Assembly (NCBI GenBank): GCA_027486075.1
Contig: JAIXPU010000095.1
Coordinates: 1-33,315 of the forward strand
Length of the DNA stretch: 33,315 nt
DNA from: Streptomycetaceae bacterium
GTDB lineage: Bacteria; Actinomycetota; Actinomycetes; Nanopelagicales; Nanopelagicaceae
Direction: 5' to 3'
The notes beneath the pieces were generated by a model. That model did not search any database, was not told the origin of the DNA, and was given only the letters and a program-made list of their open reading frames with translations. A program made the position numbers and the translations under genes. Below, piece after piece: positions 7,933 to 15,589 of this stretch; position 1 is the first letter of the stretch, and each line of letters begins with the position of its first letter.

Positions 7933-8900
7933 GAAAGAGTTTTATTGCGTTAGCGCTGCTGTTATTCGCATCTGTTATTGGCTTGGCCCTTGGCACAAGT
8001 GATGTGGCAGAGGTATGGCAGATCATCTTTAATCCATTTACGGATACAGGTTCTCTTTCACATCAGATTGTCTGGGAACTTCGTGGCACACGAATTGCCG
8101 CTGCAATATTGGTGGGAGCATCTCTTGGAATCGCTGGAACGCTAGCTCAAGGATCGACAAATAATCCGCTGGCAGAGCCCACCATTTTGGGAACTTCTGC
8201 AGGGGCGGCGCTCGGTGTCTTGCTCGGAGTCTTAAGTAATCTGGTTGAGATTGGCTCAGTCGGTGCAGTTCTCTTTGCTGCCTGCGGCGCACTTCTTGTG
8301 ACAACGCTCGTCTTCTCTTTGGCACATTCCGCGTTATCGCTCATCACTGTTGGTATCGGTGTTTCCGCAATAGTTTCAGCACTTGTTGGCTTGACCTTGA
8401 CCGCAGTCAATCGACCAGATGCGCGCTCAATCTCTTTCTGGACCTTTGGCTCTTTTGCACTTGTGACGCCGTCGGATCTACTCATCCTTGCGCCATTACT
8501 TCTGTTGGGCTCACTTGCTGCATGGAAACTTGCGCCACACCTTGATCTTCTCTCACTTGGCGATGCAGCAGTTCGCCATATTGGCCAGCGCCCGCAGAGA
8601 ATTAGATATCAGTCATTTATCGTGCTCTCAATTTTGGTAGCAGCTTCAGTGAGTTTGGTCGGCAGCATCTCCTTCTTGGCGCTAGCGGCGCCTCATATTG
8701 CGCGCTATCTCTTTGGTCCAAGAAATAGATCTGTTGTCCTGAACTCAGCAATCGTCGGCGCACTCATTCTGCTGGTTGCAGATATTGCTTCTCGTAGCGT
8801 GGTACCACCGTATGAACTACCCATTGGCTTACTTACATCCCTGATTGGTGCGCCAATTCTGATTGCCACACTTAAGCGCGGTAAGGATGTGTGGCGATGA
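7929..8900 (+). CDS. hmuU: FecCD-family ABC transporter permease (HmuU-like)
   Basis: A 323-residue inner-membrane permease of the FecCD/BtuC family with about ten hydrophobic segments, forming the heme or iron-complex channel with the ATPase downstream. Family landmarks are LRGTRIAAAILVGASLGIAGTLAQGSTNNPLAEPTILG-type sequence near residues 40-80, the cytoplasmic coupling region around LSLGDAAVRHIGQRPQ, and LAAPHIARYLFGPRNR near residue 255. Length is normal. It overlaps the lipoprotein gene by 4 bases at its start and the ATPase gene by 4 bases at its end, so the three are translationally coupled. Confidence 0.92.
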   Translation: MRKSFIALALLLFASVIGLALGTSDVAEVWQIIFNPFTDTGSLSHQIVWELRGTRIAAAILVGASLGIAGTLAQGSTNNPLAEPTILGTSAGAALGVLLGVLSNLVEIGSVGAVLFAACGALLVTTLVFSLAHSALSLITVGIGVSAIVSALVGLTLTAVNRPDARSISFWTFGSFALVTPSDLLILAPLLLLGSLAAWKLAPHLDLLSLGDAAVRHIGQRPQRIRYQSFIVLSILVAASVSLVGSISFLALAAPHIARYLFGPRNRSVVLNSAIVGALILLVADIASRSVVPPYELPIGLLTSLIGAPILIATLKRGKDVWR

Positions 8901-9508
8901 TTGAGATTAAGGACCTCACGGTTGCACGAGGCAAGCGCATCGTTGTTGATAATTTCAGCGCCACTCTGGTGCCCGCTTCCATTACTGCAATTACCGGCCC
9001 CAACGGTTGTGGCAAGAGCACACTCGCACAGGCAATTGCAGGGGATTTGAAGTATCAGTCAGGTCAGATCACGATCGCAGGACGTGAGCTGCAGACAATT
9101 ACTTTAGAAGAACAGGCAGAGCTAAGGTCGGTGGTTGAGCAGAATAGAAATTATTGGCTTTCATTTACTGCCCGTGAAGTGATTGCGATGGGGCAGAGCA
9201 AAGCAAACTTGGCGCGGATGGAAGGCGTCATGAAGCGCCTGCAGATAGCCGACTATGCCGATCAATCTGTCACAACTCTTTCAGGGGGACAGGCGCAACG
9301 TATAGATCTAGCACGAGCCTTAATTCGAGATACGCCCATCTACATCTTTGATGAACCGCTGTCGGCGCAAGATAGTCAGAGCAAAGTTCGAGTCATCGAG
9401 GAGTTCAAGGCGATGAGAAGTGCCGGAAAGACTCTGATTGTGATCGCCCATAGCGATCGTGAATCACTGAGTTGGTGCGATCAGATTATTGATTTCACTC
9501 ATCACTAA
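8897..9508 (+). CDS. hmuV: ABC transporter ATPase for heme/iron complex (HmuV-like), short form
   Basis: The ATPase partner of the preceding permease. Walker A is GPNGCGKST, the signature is LSGGQAQRIDLARAL, Walker B is IYIFDEPLSAQD, and the switch His is in VIAHSD. ATG 8897 was chosen because it forms an ATGA overlap with the permease stop and starts the family's MIEIKDLTV; GTG 8891 is the alternative. At 203 residues it is about 50 shorter than usual HmuV/BtuD proteins, ending soon after the switch His, although every nucleotide-binding motif is intact. Its 3' end overlaps the convergent NUDIX gene by 45 bases. Confidence 0.9.
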   Translation: MIEIKDLTVARGKRIVVDNFSATLVPASITAITGPNGCGKSTLAQAIAGDLKYQSGQITIAGRELQTITLEEQAELRSVVEQNRNYWLSFTAREVIAMGQSKANLARMEGVMKRLQIADYADQSVTTLSGGQAQRIDLARALIRDTPIYIFDEPLSAQDSQSKVRVIEEFKAMRSAGKTLIVIAHSDRESLSWCDQIIDFTHH

Positions 9509-9934
9509 CGGCCAAGTCTTAGCAAAGCTGGGATGCAGCGGCAGGCGAGTTACATCATCGAATTTCACCCAACGCACCTCATGTGATTCGTCGTTGAGTT
9601 CATGGCCTTCTAGCTTCTCATTGGCTTGCGCTATCACTGTTGAATAACTCCAGCCATCGTGATCATCGGTAAATGTGTGTAGTGGCTCTAAATCTGCAGG
9701 GTTAATTCCAGTCTCTTCGACCGCTTCTCGGATAGCGCCTTCAATGACAGTCTCATGAGAATCACGAGCGCCACCAGGAATGCCCCAAGTATCGCCGTTA
9801 TGTACCCACGGTGCGCGATGCTGTAACAAGATCGCGCCGTCGCGGATTATTAAAAGACCGGCTGCGCCAAATTTGCCCCAATGCTTAGAGCCGCATGTGC
9901 ATTCGATCCACCCATCACCATCGCGCGCTGCCAT
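9464..9934 (-). CDS. NUDIX hydrolase
   Basis: A 156-residue NUDIX enzyme that would hydrolyse a nucleoside-diphosphate-type substrate; the substrate is unknown. The complete NUDIX box is seen: G, five residues, E, seven residues, then REAVEETGI. Before it lies an ECTCGSKHWGKFGAAGLL segment typical of actinobacterial members, whose Cys and His residues may bind metal. ATG 9934 was chosen because TACGCT lies at -13 to -8, as at other leaderless starts in the window; GTG 9952 would add six residues. The 3' end overlaps hmuV by 45 bases on the opposite strand. The divergent PKD-like gene begins 72 bases away. Confidence 0.88.
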   Translation of the reverse strand: MAARDGDGWIECTCGSKHWGKFGAAGLLIIRDGAILLQHRAPWVHNGDTWGIPGGARDSHETVIEGAIREAVEETGINPADLEPLHTFTDDHDGWSYSTVIAQANEKLEGHELNDESHEVRWVKFDDVTRLPLHPSFAKTWPLVMSEINNLIAPTQ

Positions 9935-10006
9935 ACGGGCTAGCGTATCCACAGTTGCCGAATTTTCCTCTGATGAACTCTGCGCCCGCCACCTAACCTC
10001 CCGCGC

Positions 10007-10747
10007 ATGAAGAAGCTACTTATAACAACGTTACTTATTGCACTGGTGCCACAGCCCGCGATGGGAGCCGATTGCAATGAAAAGGCATGTATTGATGTCT
10101 ACACCCAAGATGGAAAGATCGTCATTGAAGGTCGCAAGGGGACAGGGCCAAAAGCCACAGAGGCAGTCACACCCAAACCTGCAGTAAGCCGAAAACCAAC
10201 CCCAAAACCTAAAGTTACCCCCACACAGAAACCGAAAGTTCTGACAACGAAGAAACCGGTTGTCGTTAAACCGCGCACCGTCAAGAAACCAACTCCGGGG
10301 GCAACGAAGGCTGCCACATCGCTGAGTGACAAGTTAGTTGAGATGCTGCCTACTGCAGGAATTGCATACTCACCCTCCTTTCAACCGCTGATTAAAGTGC
10401 CGGTCTTCTTCTGGAGCGATGTTCCCGAAGTGATTAACAAAAAAATCTCTATTGTCGGTGAAGTCGTAGAAGTGCAATTAAAGCCAACCTTTATCTGGCA
10501 TTACGGCGATGGCGTCATCTTTCCTACTCGCAAAGTGGGCGCTGGCTATCCCGATGGCGAGATTCAACATAGCTATACCAATCCAGGCCATTACCTGATT
10601 GAGCTCATCACTATTTGGAGCGGTGAATTTACGGTGCAGGGCGTTAAGGCCCGCATCCCCGGCGATATCAAATCAGTTTCAGTATTGCCGATCACCGTTG
10701 TTGCAGCTCCCAGTCGCTTTACCTCACCCATCACTTACCTACGTTAA
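10007..10747 (+). CDS. secreted PKD-like domain protein with Lys/Pro/Thr-rich linker
   Basis: A 246-residue exported protein of unknown function. A signal peptide ends at AMG-A (about residue 20). Next comes a short segment with two cysteines (DCNEKAC), then a linker of about 60 residues made of repeated (K/T)PKP, KKP and TPK units. From about residue 115 a folded domain follows, with WHYGDGVIFPTRK and HSYTNPGHYLIELI, the WxxGDG...H.Y..PG.Y pattern of PKD domains. No membrane anchor follows. The positively charged linker suggests attachment to or crossing of the cell wall (inference). TAACCT at -13 to -8 before the ATG suggests a leaderless start. The DUF4192 gene follows after 12 bases. Confidence 0.78.
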   Translation: MKKLLITTLLIALVPQPAMGADCNEKACIDVYTQDGKIVIEGRKGTGPKATEAVTPKPAVSRKPTPKPKVTPTQKPKVLTTKKPVVVKPRTVKKPTPGATKAATSLSDKLVEMLPTAGIAYSPSFQPLIKVPVFFWSDVPEVINKKISIVGEVVEVQLKPTFIWHYGDGVIFPTRKVGAGYPDGEIQHSYTNPGHYLIELITIWSGEFTVQGVKARIPGDIKSVSVLPITVVAAPSRFTSPITYLR

Positions 10748-10759
10748 CGAAAGGCCTTT

Positions 10760-11749
10760 ATGACAACTCTAACTTCACCACATGACCTGCTTGCCGCTAT
10801 TCCATTTCTGATTGGCTACCACCCAGAAAACTCTCTGGTCTTGGTAGCGCTCAAAGATGACAACGTTGGAATGGCGATGCGAGTAGATATGCCCACCGAT
10901 ATTGCACCTGAAAGTTATGACTTACTTGCCTCACATTTTCAGCGCGAGGCAGCTGATGCCGCGTTGATTGTGGCCTATGTAGATTCGCAGAGTGACCCAG
11001 AAGCTGTCCTTATCAATACCTCCGCTGCGCTATTACGCGCAGGCATTTCCATTAAGGAATCTCTTATCGTCTCGGATGGGCGTTATCGCTCGATGCTTTG
11101 TCACGATTCTGAATGCTGCCCGCCACTAGGTAGCCCCATTCCTGAATTCGATTCATCGCGTATTGCTGCCGAACATGTGATTGCAGGACACCCCATGCCC
11201 TTTGCCAACGTTTCAGGTTTAGTGCAATCCATTGCAGCGCTGCCTTCAGCGATGCAAGAGAGTTGGCAGAGTGAAGTGCGCGCCTTTTGGATCGAGAGCG
11301 ACTCTGAAAGCCTGCTCGACCTACAACGCGATGGCGCCACTGCCGTCATTGATTTAGCTGGTGAATACGCCTTAGGTCGGGGCGCTGAAGATCGCGAACT
11401 GGCGGCGCGCGTTATTGGACGCATCAGCGATATTCAGGTGCGCGACTATGCGCTGGGCAGCCATAACGATGAGACAGCAGATGCGTATTGGCAGATGTGG
11501 CGAGAGCTGTTATTGATTGCTCCTCGTGGATTCGTTGCGCCCATTGCATCCATCTTCGCCGCCCTTGCCTACGAGCGAGGCGAAGGAGCCCTTGCCCACA
11601 AGGCGCTGGATCGGGCGCTGGCCGATGATGAACGCTATTCGCTAGCTCTCTTGCTCCGTCGCGTCTTTACCGCTGGGTGGCCGCCACAATCCTTTAGCGC
11701 GATGCGGGCGGAGCTCCATCCAAAAGTTGTCGCTGCAATCTTCGGGTAA
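10760..11749 (+). CDS. DUF4192 family protein
   Basis: A 329-residue member of DUF4192, a family found mainly in Actinobacteria and of unknown function. The N-terminal hallmark LTSPHDLLAAIPFLIGYHPENSLVLVA is complete. The C-terminal half is Ala-rich and helical (FAALAYERGEGALAHKALDRAL), resembling TPR-like helices. No signal peptide or membrane segment is seen. GAAAGG lies 5 bases before the ATG. Its stop overlaps TAATAT, which may be the -10 box of the following riboswitch-metX unit. Presence close to the main sigma factor gene is usual in Actinobacteria. Confidence 0.9.
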   Translation: MTTLTSPHDLLAAIPFLIGYHPENSLVLVALKDDNVGMAMRVDMPTDIAPESYDLLASHFQREAADAALIVAYVDSQSDPEAVLINTSAALLRAGISIKESLIVSDGRYRSMLCHDSECCPPLGSPIPEFDSSRIAAEHVIAGHPMPFANVSGLVQSIAALPSAMQESWQSEVRAFWIESDSESLLDLQRDGATAVIDLAGEYALGRGAEDRELAARVIGRISDIQVRDYALGSHNDETADAYWQMWRELLLIAPRGFVAPIASIFAALAYERGEGALAHKALDRALADDERYSLALLLRRVFTAGWPPQSFSAMRAELHPKVVAAIFG

Positions 11750-11752
11750 TAT
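11747..11752 (+). promoter_or_regulatory. candidate -10 box for riboswitch-metX transcript
   Basis: TAATAT overlaps the DUF4192 stop codon and lies about 8 bases before the first riboswitch helix, the right distance for a transcript that starts near 11759. The region 17 bases upstream (AAGTTG) is a poor -35 match, so the call is tentative. Confidence 0.35.
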
Positions 11753-11758
11753 TTGCGC

Positions 11759-11868
11759 CAGGTCACGAGTTTTCATCGATAGCCCCGGCTGATGAGACGG
11801 CAACCCTCCACCGCGGTGGGGTGCTCCGGGTGACGACCAGGCAGGTGCACTCACGGTGTAGCTGCAAG
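11759..11868 (+). ncRNA. SAM-IV riboswitch
   Basis: This leader matches the SAM-IV class of S-adenosylmethionine riboswitches, known from Actinobacteria. Visible parts are the closing helix GGTC (11761-11764) with GACC (11835-11838); a TCATC (11773-11777) / GATGA (11791-11795) arm around AGCCCCGGCT; the conserved ACGGCAACCCTCC; a CCACCGCGGTGG hairpin (11808-11819); and GGGGTGCTCCGGGTGACGACC. The 3' part (11845-11875) can form short competing helices next to the ribosome binding site of metX. Binding of S-adenosylmethionine should lower metX expression. The class call rests on recalled consensus, not on a covariance search. Confidence 0.9.
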
Positions 11869-11873
11869 TGCGT

Positions 11874-11879
11874 GAAGGA
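11874..11879 (+). promoter_or_regulatory. ribosome binding site of metX, possibly sequestered
   Basis: GAAGGA lies 9 bases before ATG 11889 and only 3 before ATG 11883, which favours 11889 as the start. CGTGA (11871-11875) overlaps this site and can pair with TCACG (11851-11855) in the riboswitch 3' region, which would hide it from the ribosome. Confidence 0.55.
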
Positions 11880-11888
11880 TTTATGGCA

Positions 11889-12986
11889 ATGAGTAAAAGA
11901 CCCGACCACAACGTCACCGGTGCATGGCTAGAAGGCGATGACCCAGGGGAACGTAAGTTCCTCAAGATCGGTTATCTGCTCCTTGAAAACGGCGAAACGC
12001 TTCCAGATATCACCATCGCATATCAAAGTTGGGGAACGCTCAATAAAGATAAATCCAATGCAATTTTAATTAACCATGCAATGACTGGATGGTCTGATGT
12101 CACGGGTTGGTGGCCGCACATGGTTGGTCCTGGTCTGCCCTTTGATACAGATAAATATTTTGTAGTCTGCCCTAACGTCATTGGTGGCTGTCAGGGATCA
12201 ACCGGGCCATCATCGATTGCACCAGATGGAAAACGTTACGGTTCTCGTTTTCCCATCATCACCATCCGCGACATGGTCAACGCCGAAGTTGCCTTTAGCG
12301 ATGCCCTTGGAATCGAAAAGTACGCCTTAGCGGTGGGTCCATCTCTTGGTGGAATGCGCTCGCTGGAATGGGCGGTGCAACTGCCACATCGCGTCGGAGC
12401 TATCTGCACAATTGGTTCATCTGCAGTCGCCACAGGAGATCAGATCGGAACTGCTGCGATTCAAATTCGCGCCATTAAATCTGATCCTCACTTCAGCGGT
12501 GGTGATTACTACGAGCAAGAGCGCGGACCTATTGAAGGCATGGGAATCGCTCGTCGTATCGCCCACCTGACCTATCGCACTGAATCTGAGATGGATGTGC
12601 GCTTTGGCCGCCAACTACAGGGCGATGACACGGGGCGCTACGCCGTTGAGTCATATCTTGACCATCAGGCGAGCAAGTTGGCCAAGAGGTTCGATGCCAA
12701 TACTTATATCGCGCTCACTGATGCCATGAACTCTCACGATATTGGCCGTGACCGCGGGGGAGTCGTCAAAGCCCTCGAGGGCATCACAGTTCCGACCATT
12801 GTGGTCTCGATTGATACTGATCGCCTCTTCCCACCTCGACTTCAGGTTGAGATTTCCGAGCTTGTACCGACCGCAGAAGCCCCAATAGTCATCAGTTCTG
12901 ACTTCGGACACGATGGATTCTTGGTCGAGGCCGAGGCGATGGGCGATGCGATTCGGCGCGCGTTGCACGTTGCAGGTACAATATAG
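11889..12986 (+). CDS. metX: homoserine O-acetyltransferase
   Basis: MetX transfers an acyl group (acetyl from acetyl-CoA in most members) to homoserine, the committed step to methionine. The alpha/beta-hydrolase fold is clear: LINHAMTGWSDVTGWWPHMVG near the N-terminus, the nucleophile S152 in GPSLGG, D311 in TDRLFPP, and H341 in FGHDGF. The family-typical GGCQGSTGPSS loop is present. Length (365 residues) is normal. The start at 11889 is set by GAAGGA 9 bases upstream; ATG 11883 and GTG 11868 are in frame but badly spaced. A SAM-IV riboswitch directly upstream confirms the methionine role. sigA begins 55 bases downstream. Acetyl rather than succinyl use is assumed from the family. Confidence 0.95.
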   Translation: MSKRPDHNVTGAWLEGDDPGERKFLKIGYLLLENGETLPDITIAYQSWGTLNKDKSNAILINHAMTGWSDVTGWWPHMVGPGLPFDTDKYFVVCPNVIGGCQGSTGPSSIAPDGKRYGSRFPIITIRDMVNAEVAFSDALGIEKYALAVGPSLGGMRSLEWAVQLPHRVGAICTIGSSAVATGDQIGTAAIQIRAIKSDPHFSGGDYYEQERGPIEGMGIARRIAHLTYRTESEMDVRFGRQLQGDDTGRYAVESYLDHQASKLAKRFDANTYIALTDAMNSHDIGRDRGGVVKALEGITVPTIVVSIDTDRLFPPRLQVEISELVPTAEAPIVISSDFGHDGFLVEAEAMGDAIRRALHVAGTI

Positions 12987-12992
12987 GTATTG

Positions 12993-13009
12993 CTTCGAGC
13001 GGTTCGAAG
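12993..13009 (+). other. short hairpin in the metX-sigA gap
   Basis: CTTCGA and TCGAAG form a 6-bp stem with a 5-base loop between metX and sigA. There is no U-run after it, so it is not a standard terminator. TACAAT at 12977-12982, inside the metX 3' end, is a possible -10 box for sigA, but no -35 box is evident. The hairpin would then sit in the sigA leader. Confidence 0.3.
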
Positions 13010-13041
13010 AACAGGTAAGTAAAACAAACCAAAGGACAATT

Positions 13042-14994
<1,953 letters not shown>

Positions 14995-14999
14995 AAACT

Positions 15000-15185
15000 A
15001 TGTCTGACGCTAAAGCCTTCGTCAATCCAAAGAGCGGATCTATCCGCATCACGGGCACTGTCGACATGGTTGATGCCGATGGCAATCTGATTGAAACTAT
15101 CGAGAACCCAAAGTTCTGCGGCTGTGGCCAATCAAAAGAAAAACCCTTATGCGATGGTTCGCATAAGGGCCTTCTCAAAGATTAA
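15000..15185 (+). CDS. CDGSH-type iron-sulfur protein
   Basis: A 61-residue protein with one CDGSH iron-sulfur domain. The 2Fe-2S ligands are seen in FCGCGQSKEKPLCDGSHKG: three cysteines (CGC and PLC) and the His of GSH. Such proteins bind a redox-active, labile cluster in the cytoplasm; the role of small bacterial forms is not settled. The gene begins 5 bases after the sigA stop without a Shine-Dalgarno sequence, so it is probably translated from the sigA message. Its codons for PLCDGSHKG form a perfect hairpin that serves as a terminator for the opposite gene. Only one base separates its stop from the convergent DUF7455 stop. Confidence 0.9.
   Translation: MSDAKAFVNPKSGSIRITGTVDMVDADGNLIETIENPKFCGCGQSKEKPLCDGSHKGLLKD
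15134..15169 (-). terminator. intrinsic terminator of the DUF7455 gene, inside the CDGSH coding region
   Basis: On the minus strand an 11-bp perfect stem (15169-15159 with 15154-15144) closes a 4-base loop and is followed at once by TTTTTCTTTT (15143-15134). The stem begins 17 bases after the DUF7455 stop. On the plus strand no T-run follows, so it should act mainly on minus-strand transcripts. It lies wholly inside the plus-strand CDGSH gene. Confidence 0.85.
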
Positions 15186-15186
15186 G

Positions 15187-15396
15187 TTACTTAACTTCAA
15201 CCAGCTTCTCTGACTCGTCCTGAATCTTTGCAGCAACGGTCTTAAGCTTTTCTGCATATTCCTTGCCGTGATGGGCACAGAACATGAGTTCGCCACCAGT
15301 TACCAGAGTTGCACGCACGTAAGCTTGTGCACCACAACGATCGCAACGATCGAGGGCATTTAGAGGTGTGGATTCGAGGATTACTTGCTCGGTCAT
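15187..15396 (-). CDS. DUF7455 family small zinc-finger-like protein
   Basis: A 69-residue protein of a small actinobacterial family that lies next to the main sigma factor and parE in many relatives. RCDRCGAQAYVRA and LMFCAHHGKEYAEKL give a CxxC plus CxHH set that could bind one zinc ion. Function is unknown. GGAGAG lies 4 bases before the ATG, so the start is confident and the message has a leader. A strong intrinsic terminator follows its stop. Confidence 0.88.
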   Translation of the reverse strand: MTEQVILESTPLNALDRCDRCGAQAYVRATLVTGGELMFCAHHGKEYAEKLKTVAAKIQDESEKLVEVK

Positions 15397-15589
15397 CGCG
15401 CTCTCCGTTCGCTTAGTGGGAAGTTCTTGTACTTCTATGGAACATCATGCCAGTTCTCTTTATTCCCCGCTCGGTAAAAAGATTCCAATTTTGTAAACTT
15501 TTATCCTTTTGAGCGCATAAATATCGATAATTTAGGGTCAAATCACAGATGGATATCTATATATAGGGCTCCTCGGCGCGCTTACCCAG
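15397..15589. promoter_or_regulatory. divergent control region between the DUF7455 gene and parE
   Basis: This 193-base AT-rich gap is the longest without a gene. It must hold promoters for both directions. For parE, TATATA at 15559-15564 inside an alternating TA run is a -10 candidate without a good -35 box; TTGAGC at 15509 and GATAAT at 15526 are too close together (11 bases) to form a pair. No clear inverted repeat or operator was seen. Confidence 0.35.

Noticed and set aside
15490..15531. parE promoter from TTGTAA or TTGAGC with CATAAA or GATAAT
   Set aside because: Spacings are 11 or 20 bases, outside the normal range, so no pair was called.
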